Positions 17,471-25,725 of a stretch of 64,000 nt of DNA are shown here, piece by piece. The number at the start of each line of letters is the position of its first letter. Position 1 is the stretch's first letter. Below the pieces are notes generated by a model. That model ran no database searches and was not told where the DNA came from. It saw nothing but the letters and a program-made list of their open reading frames with translations. Source of the DNA: Aureivirga sp. CE67 (GTDB lineage: Bacteria > Bacteroidota > Bacteroidia > Flavobacteriales > Flavobacteriaceae). A program made the position numbers and the translations under genes. The DNA lies in contig NZ_JADOTV010000004.1 in the NCBI RefSeq assembly GCF_015767245.1, positions 1 through 64,000 of the forward strand, in the 5' to 3' direction.

Positions 17471-17475
17471 TAAGT

Positions 17476-19815
17476 TTATATTTTTTCAAAAGTTGGTCTT
17501 TCAAATTTATCCCAAAACTCTTTGTTGTATTTTATTTTTTTAAGATTTATTTCATCTCCTCTTTTCATATTTAGATATTTGATTTTTGTAACGTTTTCAA
17601 ATTCATAATCATAAAAAGCTATTTTAGTAACATGGTCTTTTGGATGAAGTACATTCTCTTTATCTAAATACATATAAATACCTTTTACAATTTTTTTATC
17701 CATCACATATTTATCATTTACTTTTTTAAAGGTAATTATTGCTTGTTCCGTGTCTAAAAAATAAGATAGATATTCATTTTGATCAAGTAATATATTAGGT
17801 TCTGGATCAATGGTTTTCCAAAAATATTCTACTCGAACTATAGCATAGTCTTTTTTGTTTATATATAAGTTTCCATAAAAATCACATGGAATCCATTTTT
17901 CAGTGTATTTACTGCTTTTTCTGTCAGTTTTAAAAGTGATCTTATATGTTTCTTTATTATCAATTAAAGTATCATTTTCAAGTTTTAAAGAGTATTTTTT
18001 TAATCTACTTTTTTTCAGAACTTTTGAATTTAAAGTTATATGATACCATAAAGAACTATAATCAATATATTCAGGTTTTTTCTTTCCTTCATTTAATTGG
18101 AATTCTTGAATATTAATAGCAGAACGAAAAGAAGAGTTAGGTTTATTTACATAGGAGTCAATTACAGTTTCATAATCTACAGATGTTTGTCCTTTAAAAT
18201 TAGAGTGATAATGCATGTAATTTTTTACATTATATTTTTTCGTAGCGTAGTTATAATTTATTTTACGAAGTGCTTTTCTGACTATTTTATATGGACTTTT
18301 ATTTGCCATAATAACTACTTCACTTAATTGATTTGGAGCTATTTTAAGTTTGATTTTTGCACTATTTCCAATTGCTGTTTTTTTAAATTTAAAACCTGAA
18401 GCATCCACTTGAATAGAATCTGTTTTTTTAAAATACTTAGGTTTTTCTAAAATATATTTTCCATCTCCATCACTAAAAGTTGCATTATTTCCTAAACGAA
18501 CTTCTGCTAAAGGAATTGGTTCATTAGATTCTTCATCCAAAATTATTCCTGAAATATATTCGATTTCTTTTTCTAATTTAGAATTAAAAGTTGTTCTATA
18601 AGCTGTAGATTCTTTGAACTTATCAAAATACAAATAACCATCAAAAGCATTTTTCAAATTATTTTTTACAAAACTGGTATCAGATAAAAAACGAGTTTGT
18701 ATCATGGTATCCATAACTTTTTGATTAGAAGAAATGAAAAAGTGTTTCTTCTTTTGATTTCTCATAAACCTTTCAAAAGATTCTGGATGCAGCGGTGTTG
18801 GAACAATTGTATCAAATACTCTGTGTTCATGTTCTTCAAAAGCAGTTGCTGCAGCAAGAGAATACACTTTTTTACCAAGTTTTTCTTTTACATAAGTTCC
18901 CATCGAACGAACTCCAACCAAATTAGGAACATGAGATTCTGGCATATTATTCATAAAATGTGCATTTGCTCCCCAGCATATTATTTTTTCATCTGGATGT
19001 TTTTCAATGTATTCTAAAAGGTTTTCAGCCATTTTTTTGTCTCGATAAACATCATTACTACTAAGAAAAAAAGTAGTTTTTATTTCTTTAGGAGGTTTTT
19101 GACAATCCTCAAGTTCTACGAGAATACTCTCAATGGTTTGTTTCCAAATAAAAACCTCCTCATTTTCTGATAATTTTTCTATTTGAGAAAGAAGTTTTTC
19201 AAAAGCATTTTTAAACTCAGAATAAGAAATATCTTCATTATGATATTTATAGCTTGATGTATAAATGTCAATAATAATCTCTAAATCGTTAAAATCTAGA
19301 TCTAGTTTCAGTTTATTTTTTTTACAAAATTTAAATAGATCTTGAACAAAATATTCTGGAGTATAACTCGAAACAATTTGACAATCAAAACCATAAAGCT
19401 TTAAGCTTTCTTTATTTTTATCATAGAATTTTTTAAATAAATTAAACTCTTCGACTCCTCCCCAAACACCATAAAGACTTTCTTGAAAAGCATAATCTAC
19501 CGATTCTCCTTTCTGAATTTGCTGTTCAGCTTTATAAATGTCATATACGCTTCCTTCAAAAGCAATCGTTTTATAGCCGAGTTCTTCATATAAATATTCT
19601 GCAATTTTTGCTTTATAAATAAAAACATCTCCGTTGAAATGTGAAAATTCTCCAAGCATTACCACGTTTGCATCTTTCAACTCTTCCTTCAGAAAAGAAA
19701 AATCTTCTGGCTTCGGATTTTCTGGGATGTCAATTATTTTCGGATTGAATTCTTGTGAGAAAACAGAAAGGATAATGAATAGAGATAGCTGTATAGATAA
19801 GTTAATTTTTTTCAT
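17476..19815 (-). CDS. Erythromycin-esterase-like/carboxypeptidase-regulatory fusion, copy 2
   Basis: 779 residues from the ATG at 19815. An upstream Met at 19902 would put 29 extra residues before the signal peptide, so it is rejected. The domain order and the catalytic triad positions (H59, E87, H286) are identical to copy 1. By eye the first 120 residues are nearly identical, whereas the segments around 232-256 and 640-690 differ most. The C-terminus is identical (NLKKIKYNKEFWDKFERPTF), suggesting recent duplication or gene conversion. The region before H286, which would shape the active-site entrance, is the most divergent part of the esterase domain, so the two copies may differ in substrate. 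Confidence 0.85.
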   Translation of the reverse strand: MKKINLSIQLSLFIILSVFSQEFNPKIIDIPENPKPEDFSFLKEELKDANVVMLGEFSHFNGDVFIYKAKIAEYLYEELGYKTIAFEGSVYDIYKAEQQIQKGESVDYAFQESLYGVWGGVEEFNLFKKFYDKNKESLKLYGFDCQIVSSYTPEYFVQDLFKFCKKNKLKLDLDFNDLEIIIDIYTSSYKYHNEDISYSEFKNAFEKLLSQIEKLSENEEVFIWKQTIESILVELEDCQKPPKEIKTTFFLSSNDVYRDKKMAENLLEYIEKHPDEKIICWGANAHFMNNMPESHVPNLVGVRSMGTYVKEKLGKKVYSLAAATAFEEHEHRVFDTIVPTPLHPESFERFMRNQKKKHFFISSNQKVMDTMIQTRFLSDTSFVKNNLKNAFDGYLYFDKFKESTAYRTTFNSKLEKEIEYISGIILDEESNEPIPLAEVRLGNNATFSDGDGKYILEKPKYFKKTDSIQVDASGFKFKKTAIGNSAKIKLKIAPNQLSEVVIMANKSPYKIVRKALRKINYNYATKKYNVKNYMHYHSNFKGQTSVDYETVIDSYVNKPNSSFRSAINIQEFQLNEGKKKPEYIDYSSLWYHITLNSKVLKKSRLKKYSLKLENDTLIDNKETYKITFKTDRKSSKYTEKWIPCDFYGNLYINKKDYAIVRVEYFWKTIDPEPNILLDQNEYLSYFLDTEQAIITFKKVNDKYVMDKKIVKGIYMYLDKENVLHPKDHVTKIAFYDYEFENVTKIKYLNMKRGDEINLKKIKYNKEFWDKFERPTFEKI

Positions 19816-19885
19816 ATAATATTTTTTAACGATTAAAAAGATGAGAATATTATAATTTATAGCAAATTTTGATGAAGTGGAGATA

Positions 19886-19916
19886 TAAAAAAAGAGCAAC
19901 ATTTCTGCTGCTCTTC
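19886..19916 (-). terminator. Terminator of the S1/P1 nuclease gene
   Basis: AAGAGCA (19892-19898) / TGCTCTT (19909-19915) with loop ACATTTCTGC and A-run, the same hairpin as 14991-15021. Confidence 0.7.
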
Positions 19917-19945
19917 CTGAATTTCAATATAAATCGACGTTATTC

Positions 19946-20725
19946 TTATAAAGTCTCATTTAATATTTTAGCCAAACGAATTCCTCCTTTTTGTAATTGC
20001 GTTCTTACAACTGGGAAATATTGGTACATGTACTCATATTTTAAGTTTTCTCCTTCTTTTGCAGAAGCATAAACATTTTCAGCTAATTCTTTGCTTTCAT
20101 ACATCCAATCGATTACAGATCCTTTTTGAATTGCATCAATTTGCTCAGAAGTCAATCTTTTTTGGTTTTTAGCCAATTCCGTATAACTCATTTGGTAGCT
20201 ATCAATCATTTCTGAATCCCAAACTCTGTGTAAATTTGATTTATCCCAGAACCAATCCACTTTAATAGCATTTCCACCTCTGTCATGAGAATGTCCTACG
20301 TGTAAAGGTTGGTGTAAATCTCCAACTAAATGCACTAACATTTTTAAATGAAAAGCTTTGTCTGCTTTAGAAGCATTTTCATCTTTTAAAACTTCTACAC
20401 ACTTGTTGATTCCAACAACTAAATCTCCTTTCGGATTTTTCTTAGATGCTTCGTAAGTATCGCTATCATCAAAGTTTATATAATGCCAAGGCTTATAATC
20501 ATCATATTTTCTGTCCGATTTGATTTCATCACTATAAGTAGAAACTAAAGCCAATCCATCACCATCCAAAATCTCTTTGATGTGTTTTTTTGTAGATTTT
20601 TTCAAATATCCTTCTGCAATCTGACCAACAGTTCTGTGCCCTGTTTGTCCCCAATAAGGCTTATAAGCCAGGAAACTAGAAATAGCAATAACTCCTAATA
20701 ATCCTAAAATTGTCTTTTTAAACAT
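19946..20725 (-). CDS. S1/P1-type nuclease
   Basis: 259 residues. The hydrophobic N-terminus (1-20) is a signal peptide or anchor, and the mature protein probably starts close to the Trp of YWGQTGHRTVGQIA, because family enzymes use the N-terminal Trp and the following His for zinc. Further ligands are visible in YKPWHYINFDD and in the motif MLVHLVGDLHQPLHVGHSHD (H-x4-D-x-H-Q-P), plus the final VWDSEMI region. It would be a secreted or periplasmic trinuclear-zinc nuclease acting on single-stranded nucleic acid, probably for phosphate or nucleoside scavenging. It is divergent from the SPFH gene at 20841. Confidence 0.9.
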   Translation of the reverse strand: MFKKTILGLLGVIAISSFLAYKPYWGQTGHRTVGQIAEGYLKKSTKKHIKEILDGDGLALVSTYSDEIKSDRKYDDYKPWHYINFDDSDTYEASKKNPKGDLVVGINKCVEVLKDENASKADKAFHLKMLVHLVGDLHQPLHVGHSHDRGGNAIKVDWFWDKSNLHRVWDSEMIDSYQMSYTELAKNQKRLTSEQIDAIQKGSVIDWMYESKELAENVYASAKEGENLKYEYMYQYFPVVRTQLQKGGIRLAKILNETL

Positions 20726-20771
20726 GTTTTATATTATTTTTTACAAAAATAAACATAGTAGAATAAAATTA

Positions 20772-20804
20772 TTTGTTTTTTAACATTTTTATTTTATATC
20801 TTTA
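20772..20804 (+). promoter_or_regulatory. Promoter of the SPFH gene
   Basis: -33 TTTG (20772-20775), 21-bp spacer, -7 TATCTTTA (20797-20804; one mismatch to TAnnTTTG). Right behind it a direct repeat GATATCAAA (20806-20814) / GATATCAAA (20817-20825) covers the likely transcription start, which could be an operator. Confidence 0.55.
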
Positions 20805-20840
20805 CGATATCAAAATGATATCAAATTAAAAGAAAAGATT

Positions 20841-21698
20841 ATGGAACAAGAAAAAGTTATCAAACCATCGAACGGATACATGATGTTATTCGTCTTTTTA
20901 GTATTATTATTCGGAAGTGCATATGCAGCATTTAAAGTAAATCCATTTTTTGCTTTAGGAATTATCGTAGCACTTTTCATCTCAGGAGGATTTATCTTAA
21001 TCAATCCAAACAATTCAAAAGTTTTACTTCTTTTCGGAAAATATGTAGGAACTGTAAAAACTAACGGATTCTATTGGGCAAACCCATTTTATTCCAAAAA
21101 AAGTATTTCACTAAGAGCAAGAAACTTCGACAGTGAAAGAGTGAAGGTAAACGACAAACTAGGAAATCCAATTATGATTAGTACCATTTTAGTTTGGCGA
21201 GTAGAAGATACTTTCAAAGCAGCTTTTGATGTAGATAATTACGAAAACTTCGTAAGAGTTCAGACAGATGCAGCCGTAAGAAAATTAGCAAGTTTATATC
21301 CGTATGACAATTTCGAAGATGACGGATTGGAAGAAGAAATCACGCTTCGTGCAAGTGTAAATGAAGTAAGTGAAACTCTAGAAAAAGCATTAGCAGAAAG
21401 ACTAGCAATGGCAGGAATTCATGTGTTGGAAGCAAGAATCGGTTATTTAGCTTATGCACAAGAAATCGCAAATGCGATGTTGAAACGTCAGCAAGCTACA
21501 GCTGTGATTGCCGCTCGTCACAAAATCGTAGAAGGAGCAGTGAGCATGGTAGAAATGGCTCTAGATCATTTAAGCAAAAACGAAGTTGTAGAAATGGATG
21601 AAGAAAGAAAAGCAGCAATGGTCAGCAATCTGATGGTTGTTCTTTGTTCGGACAAAGATACTTCACCAGTAATCAATACCGGAACTTTGAACCATTAA
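20841..21698 (+). CDS. SPFH/Band 7 domain protein
   Basis: 285 residues. Two closely spaced hydrophobic helices (about 13-31 and 34-53) anchor it to the inner membrane. The SPFH domain (about 55-225) follows: NNSKVLLLFGKYVGTVKTNG, then LVWRVEDTFKAAFDVDNYENF and QTDAAVRKLASLYPYD. A helical end contains IANAMLKRQQATAVIAARHK. It is like the slipin/prohibitin type that forms membrane scaffolds near proteases. The downstream order SPFH, DUF4177-like, DUF1648, hydrolase, Arc-type, HAD is partly recognisable in other flavobacteria as a loose cluster, but repeats interrupt it after this gene. Confidence 0.9.
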   Translation: MEQEKVIKPSNGYMMLFVFLVLLFGSAYAAFKVNPFFALGIIVALFISGGFILINPNNSKVLLLFGKYVGTVKTNGFYWANPFYSKKSISLRARNFDSERVKVNDKLGNPIMISTILVWRVEDTFKAAFDVDNYENFVRVQTDAAVRKLASLYPYDNFEDDGLEEEITLRASVNEVSETLEKALAERLAMAGIHVLEARIGYLAYAQEIANAMLKRQQATAVIAARHKIVEGAVSMVEMALDHLSKNEVVEMDEERKAAMVSNLMVVLCSDKDTSPVINTGTLNH

Positions 21699-21718
21699 AA
21701 AAATGTTGATTTTGTAAA

Positions 21719-21749
21719 GTTCCCCTCTCGAGAGGGGCTAGGGGTGTGT
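21719..21749 (+). repeat. Repeat A copy 4
   Basis: Full-length copy GTTCCCCTCTCGAGAGGGGC then TAGGGGTGTGTA, 20 bp after the SPFH stop codon. Confidence 0.9.
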
Positions 21750-21803
21750 AAATTTTTCAGATTAGAACTCCTTTACAAAATTAAGCTAAACGTTCATTAT
21801 AAA

Positions 21804-21930
21804 TATTTGGAGCTTCCCTTTTCCTTCGTTTCAAAAAACTCAGGAAAAGGTCGGGCTTTCCGCTATATCTTTTTTGCTAATTAACTAAATGAAGAAAAGC
21901 AAAAAAGGATGCCGCTGCAATCCCTAAGCC
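21804..21930 (-). ncRNA. Structured repeat F2, short form (minus strand)
   Basis: On the minus strand it reads GGCTTAGGGATTGCAGCGGC, then a hairpin whose arms CTTTTTTGC/GCAAAAAAG surround a 22-nt loop, then GCGGAAAGCCCGACC, and a second hairpin CCTTTTCCT/AGGAAAAGG before GGAAGCTCC. The arms differ from those in F4 but stay paired, which supports an RNA or ssDNA structure. The orientation is opposite to the flanking genes. Confidence 0.55.
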
Positions 21931-21991
21931 AGAAAAAAGGAAAGTTTCAAATAAAAAGTAAAATTTAAATTAAGAAGTTTTATTGTAATTA

Positions 21992-22023
21992 GTTCCCCTC
22001 TCGAGTGGGGCTAGGGGTGTGTT
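21992..22023 (+). repeat. Repeat A copy 5
   Basis: GTTCCCCTCTCGAGTGGGGC then TAGGGGTGTGTTT; one base of the hairpin arm is changed (GAGTGGGG), breaking one pair. Confidence 0.88.
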
Positions 22024-22167
22024 TTAAAATAATTAAAATTCTCTCATATGATTTCAAACGTGATAATATTTAATAAATCAGAACTTAATTTAAACGATCA
22101 CTTTCTAAAAAAAAGTTAATTATTATAAATAAAACGGAGTAGTATTTTGAAATCTTGGTCTAAAATG

Positions 22168-22175
22168 TATATTTG
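22168..22175 (+). promoter_or_regulatory. -7 box TATATTTG
   Basis: Exact consensus with TTTG 18 bp upstream (22146-22149). It would start a transcript with a leader of about 95 nt before the 55-aa gene at 22277. Confidence 0.5.
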
Positions 22176-22276
22176 CGAACCTAGATATTTCTTAAGAATA
22201 ATTTATCCTAAACAATTGATTATTCTGTAAAATTCTAAATAACTTTATTTATACATCAATAAAAACTTTTTAAAAA

Positions 22277-22444
22277 ATGAAAGAATACAAGTTTATAAAA
22301 CAAAAAGGTACTGCTATCAAAAAAGACGAAGATTTTGAAGCTTTGCTAAATAGTTATGCAAAAACAGGTTGGAGAGTTGTAAATGCTTTCGTACACCGAG
22401 GAAGCGTAAAAGCTATTTTAGAAAGAGACAAAAAAGAAGAATAG
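22277..22444 (+). CDS. DUF4177-like 55-aa protein
   Basis: A 55-codon gene, MKEYKFIKQKGTAIKKDEDF then EALLNSYAKTGWRVVNAFVH, ending LERDKKEE. The layout fits DUF4177: an N-terminal strand M-x-E-Y-K-F, a helix with L-x-x-x-x-x-x-G-W, then strands ending in a basic-acidic tail. It has an exact -7 box about 100 bp upstream. The gene is charged, not hydrophobic, and its codon use matches its neighbours. The function of the family is unknown; it is cytoplasmic. It lies between the SPFH gene and the DUF1648 gene. Confidence 0.8.
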   Translation: MKEYKFIKQKGTAIKKDEDFEALLNSYAKTGWRVVNAFVHRGSVKAILERDKKEE

Positions 22445-22594
22445 ACTTTTTTGATAGAAGGTTCTTTTTGACAGGAAATAAACTTTGAGGATATATCATT
22501 GGATTTGTGCGATTGCTTGCATTTTCAGAAATCCAATTTTAAGCATTTTTACTTCAATTTACCGTGAATTACGAATTCACAAAAAATAAAAATC

Positions 22595-23092
22595 ATGAAT
22601 CAAAGACCTAGAATTAAAATAGAGCCTTCTCTTTTTGATAAAATTATCATTTTTTCAAGTTGGAGTATTATCATACTCCTAATTTTTTTTACTTTTCATT
22701 ATTACTCAGAGTTACCTGAAAAAATTCCTACAAATTTTAATTCTACTGGGAATGCTACCGGTTATAGAGGAAAGATGACACTTTGGTATATGGTTATTGT
22801 ACTAACTTTAATTAATATACTTTTTCAATCACTTTCTAGAATACCTGAAAAATTCAATTACATCGTAAAAATCACAAAAGAGAACGCAAAAAAACAATAT
22901 ACACTAAACATCAGGATTCTTTATATAACATCTCTTTTGGTAAGTATTTTATTCGCATATATTTTCTATCAAATAATTGCAGTTGCTCTAAACTATATTC
23001 CTAAATCATTTGAATATAGTGGCGAAATAATTGTTGGTATTTCAATTCTTTATGTAATTGCAATTATCTATTTAATAATTAAAAATAAATGA
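22595..23092 (+). CDS. DUF1648 membrane protein
   Basis: 165 residues with four membrane helices (about 17-38, 66-82, 103-130 and 140-162). The first helix is followed by the DUF1648 signature LPEKIPTNFNSTGNATGYRGKMTL, where P-x-H/N-F/W-x-x-x-G-x-x-x-G is diagnostic. Members include SdpI-like immunity proteins, but no SdpC partner is here, so that role is not implied. The gene ends 4 bp before the start of the hydrolase gene, so the two are likely co-transcribed. Confidence 0.85.
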   Translation: MNQRPRIKIEPSLFDKIIIFSSWSIIILLIFFTFHYYSELPEKIPTNFNSTGNATGYRGKMTLWYMVIVLTLINILFQSLSRIPEKFNYIVKITKENAKKQYTLNIRILYITSLLVSILFAYIFYQIIAVALNYIPKSFEYSGEIIVGISILYVIAIIYLIIKNK

Positions 23093-23096
23093 TAAA

Positions 23097-24053
23097 ATGA
23101 AAAACTCAATAATATTATTATTAGTCATGGTAGTCTTCGGAACCGCTGCTTTTGCTCAAAAGGATTTTAAAGAAATAGAACTAAATATTCCATCAAAAGT
23201 AATTGATGTACATGGATCGTTATTATACAATCCTGAAAATCAAAATATGCCTTTAGCAATTATGATTCAAGGTTCTGGACCAATGGATAGAAATGCAAAT
23301 AGTTCTGTAGTAAATGTTCATTCAAATGCTGGTAAATATTTAGCAGAAGATTTGGCAAAGCAAAATATCGCAACATATCGATATGACAAAAGTGCCATTA
23401 CAGATTTAACAGAAAAGAAAATAGATTATACTACTTATACTTTTGATGAATTTATAACAGATGCAAAAAATGTTGTTGCTTATTTTAAGAAGAACTATAA
23501 GTTTTCAAAAATATACATTATTGGTCACAGTCAAGGAAGTTTGGTTGGAATGTTAGCTTCGGATAAAGATGTTGACGGATTTATTTCTATTGCAGGAGCT
23601 GCGGATTCAATAGATATAGTTTTGACAGAACAAATTTCTTCACAAGCTCCAGTTTTTAGAGAGATTTTGGTTACTTCATTTGAAAAATTAAAAAAAGGAG
23701 AAAAAGTAACAGAATATCCACCTGCTTTGGCTTCTATTTTTAATCCATCAGTTCAAGGATTTTTAGCAAGTTATGCAAAGTATAATCCAACAGAAGAAAT
23801 TAAAAAAGTAAAAGTTCCAATCTTATTAATTAATGGAACAAAAGATATACAAGTTGATGAAAAACAAGCTGAAAAATTACACAAAGCTGCACCAGAATCA
23901 AAAATTGTAATTATCGAAAACATGAATCATTTGTTTAAAGACATAAAAGGAGATAGAGCTGAAAACTTAGCTTCATACAAGAAAGAAAATCCAGATCCAA
24001 ACTCAAAACAGTTAGCAGAAGAAATAATCAAATTTATTCATGATACTGAATAA
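23097..24053 (+). CDS. Secreted alpha/beta hydrolase
   Basis: 318 residues. A signal peptide (1-20, ending TAAFAQ) precedes an alpha/beta-hydrolase fold. The oxyanion region is LAIMIQGSGPMDRNANSS, the nucleophile elbow is GHSQGS (Ser near residue 146), the acid is in LLINGTKDIQVDE and the catalytic His in IENMNHLFKD. The Q-G-S-G-P-x-D-R motif is typical of the family often called alpha/beta fold hydrolase or dienelactone-hydrolase-like peptidase S9 relatives. The substrate is unknown. It is periplasmic or outer-membrane facing. It follows the DUF1648 gene closely. Confidence 0.9.
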   Translation: MKNSIILLLVMVVFGTAAFAQKDFKEIELNIPSKVIDVHGSLLYNPENQNMPLAIMIQGSGPMDRNANSSVVNVHSNAGKYLAEDLAKQNIATYRYDKSAITDLTEKKIDYTTYTFDEFITDAKNVVAYFKKNYKFSKIYIIGHSQGSLVGMLASDKDVDGFISIAGAADSIDIVLTEQISSQAPVFREILVTSFEKLKKGEKVTEYPPALASIFNPSVQGFLASYAKYNPTEEIKKVKVPILLINGTKDIQVDEKQAEKLHKAAPESKIVIIENMNHLFKDIKGDRAENLASYKKENPDPNSKQLAEEIIKFIHDTE

Positions 24054-24075
24054 AATATTTTTATTGAAGTTAGAT

Positions 24076-24106
24076 GCTCCCCTCTCGAGAGGGGCTAGAG
24101 GTGTGT
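24076..24106 (+). repeat. Repeat A copy 6
   Basis: GCTCCCCTCTCGAGAGGGGC then TAGAGGTGTGT, 22 bp after the hydrolase stop. One change in the tail (TAGAGG instead of TAGGGG), shared with copy 7. Confidence 0.85.
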
Positions 24107-24242
24107 ATTTAAATAAAAATTCGCTCTTATATTTTCATCGTAATAATTGATTAGTCTTTAAAAGATTTATCTCTTATAAATTTCGAATAAGAAAAATATT
24201 AGAATTACTAAAAATCGCTTATATATTTAGTAGAATACTGAC

Positions 24243-24250
24243 TATATTCG
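24243..24250 (+). promoter_or_regulatory. Near-consensus -7 box TATATTCG
   Basis: One mismatch to TAnnTTTG, 24 bp before the Arc-type gene at 24274; it suggests a separate transcript for the Arc/HAD pair. Confidence 0.35.
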
Positions 24251-24273
24251 CACTCTAAAAATCTTATGCAATT

Positions 24274-24456
24274 ATGGCAAAGAAAAAAGCGTTTGCGCTG
24301 CGTATTGATGAGGAAATGTTGAAAGCAGTAGAGAAGTGGGCAGCAGATGAGTTTCGTTCTACAAACGGGCAAATTGAATGGATGCTAAATAAATGTTTGA
24401 AAGAAGCGAAACGACTGAAACCTAAAAAGGAAGACAACACAACAAACAACGAATAA
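24274..24456 (+). CDS. Arc/MetJ-type ribbon-helix-helix protein
   Basis: 60 residues. MAKKKAFALRIDEEMLKAVE has the basic N-terminal beta strand (F-A-L-R-I) of ribbon-helix-helix DNA-binding proteins, followed by helix 1 and the turn FRSTNGQIEWMLNKCLKEAK typical of Arc. It would bind DNA as a dimer. It stops 1 bp before the HAD gene, so the pair is co-transcribed. The target is unknown; the SPFH and HAD neighbourhood suggests a local role, which is inference. Confidence 0.88.
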   Translation: MAKKKAFALRIDEEMLKAVEKWAADEFRSTNGQIEWMLNKCLKEAKRLKPKKEDNTTNNE

Positions 24457-24457
24457 A

Positions 24458-25264
24458 ATGAAATTTAAAATCGCTTTCACAGATATTGATGGAACTCTTT
24501 TAAACAAAGAAAGAGAAATAGATATTGTGACCAAAGAACAAGTAAAACGTATTTCTCCAGAGATTCCTTTTATTTTGATTTCTTCGAGAATGCCTAGTGC
24601 TATGTATCATCTTCAAAGAGATCTAGAAATCGAAGGTTTACCGATTATTTGTTATAACGGAGGTTTGATTTTAGTAGATAATAAACCAATTCATAGTACA
24701 GAAATTCCTATTGAATTGCATAAAGTTATTTCGAATATTGCTAAAGAAACTCCTTTTCATATCAGTTTATATAATAATGATGATTGGTATGTTCCTTCAA
24801 TGGACTTTTGGGCAAAAAGAGAAGAAAATAATACGAAAGTTACTCCAACTGTTGCAGAAACAGATGCAGTAATTGAAAAATGGGAGCAAGAAGAAAAAGG
24901 TGCGCATAAAATTATGTGTATGGGAGAAGAAGAAGCAATTGATGTTATTTTCAATTTTTTAAAAGAAAACCATTCTGATGTTCTTCATTTATATCGTTCT
25001 AAACCAACTTATCTGGAAATTGCGAACAAAGAAATTTCTAAACTAACAGCTATTAAAACACTTTTAAAACATAGTTATCCTGAGTTTTCTTTAGAAGAAA
25101 GCATTGCTTTTGGAGATAATTATAACGACATGGAAATGTTAGAAGCTGTAGGATTTGGAGTTGCTGTACAAAATGCAAAACCAGAAGTTTTAGAAATAGC
25201 AGATGCTGTGGTAGACACAAACCATAATCATGGTGTAGCACAGGCTATTGAGAAATTTTTATAG
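24458..25264 (+). CDS. HAD-superfamily Cof-type phosphatase
   Basis: 268 residues. Motif I is FTDIDGTLLNKEREID (nucleophile D8 and D10), motif II ILISSRMPS, motif III Lys in ISKLTAIKTLL and motif IV FGDNYNDMEMLEAVG. The cap domain of type IIB lies between motifs II and III (about 85-185). Cof-type enzymes hydrolyse phosphosugars or cofactor phosphates in the cytoplasm; the substrate cannot be told. It is the second gene of the Arc-HAD pair. Confidence 0.93.
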   Translation: MKFKIAFTDIDGTLLNKEREIDIVTKEQVKRISPEIPFILISSRMPSAMYHLQRDLEIEGLPIICYNGGLILVDNKPIHSTEIPIELHKVISNIAKETPFHISLYNNDDWYVPSMDFWAKREENNTKVTPTVAETDAVIEKWEQEEKGAHKIMCMGEEEAIDVIFNFLKENHSDVLHLYRSKPTYLEIANKEISKLTAIKTLLKHSYPEFSLEESIAFGDNYNDMEMLEAVGFGVAVQNAKPEVLEIADAVVDTNHNHGVAQAIEKFL

Positions 25265-25324
25265 AAAATATTTAAAAAAAAAAGCTAGGAGCTTATCTAT
25301 AAAAAAAATCTTAGTTTTAATACA

Positions 25325-25365
25325 AAAAGAGGTTATTTCAATAATAAGAGATACCCTCTTTTTTT
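25325..25365 (+). terminator. Probable terminator after the HAD gene
   Basis: AAAGAGGT pairs with ACCCTCTTT (one bulged C) around a 20-nt loop, followed by eight T. Confidence 0.5.
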
Positions 25366-25367
25366 TA

Positions 25368-25397
25368 TTCCTTCTTGAGAATGACTAGAGGTGTGTT
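25368..25397 (+). repeat. Repeat A copy 7 (decayed)
   Basis: TTCCTTCTTGAGAATGACTA then GAGGTGTGTT: the hairpin is almost lost, but the tail TAGAGGTGTGT matches copy 6. Confidence 0.6.
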
Positions 25398-25478
25398 ATT
25401 TATATGTTACTGACTTTTAAGTTTAAAAAAATGCTTTACTATTGTTTATAGATGAATACTAAATGAATTGTTAAAGTG

Positions 25479-25600
25479 ATATTATTTTATCCGTTTTATA
25501 ATATAATATTAACTAATATATTATTTTTTAACAATATATGTTTAATTTTATTTGTTATTATTATTGTGTCGAATTCAATTGCTTTTAAAAGTGAAAATTA
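25479..25600 (+). repeat. 122-bp direct repeat, copy 1
   Basis: Matches 26987-27108 at 114 of 122 positions with no gap; all eight differences are transitions. One reading frame stays open through both copies and encodes a hydrophobic stretch (FFNNICLILFVIIIVSNSIA), like a signal peptide. It precedes the small secreted protein at 25726. Confidence 0.9.
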
Positions 25601-25725
25601 TTTTAGAATAAATCTAGAGTATTCTAAAAAGAGAAAATTTGCAAATTTTTTAAATTAAGTAGTAAAACTCGAAGACTACTTTAAAGAAAAAGAGAGTTTC
25701 AATTTTACAAAAATTAAAACAAATT

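Noticed and set aside
19816-19902. Longer start for the second erythromycin-esterase-like gene
   Set aside because: It would place 29 residues before an intact signal peptide that aligns exactly with copy 1.
25476-25658. 60-codon hydrophobic frame with a GTG-like start
   Set aside because: It lies mostly inside the 122-bp repeat and has no good start; reported as a repeat with an open frame and not as a gene.
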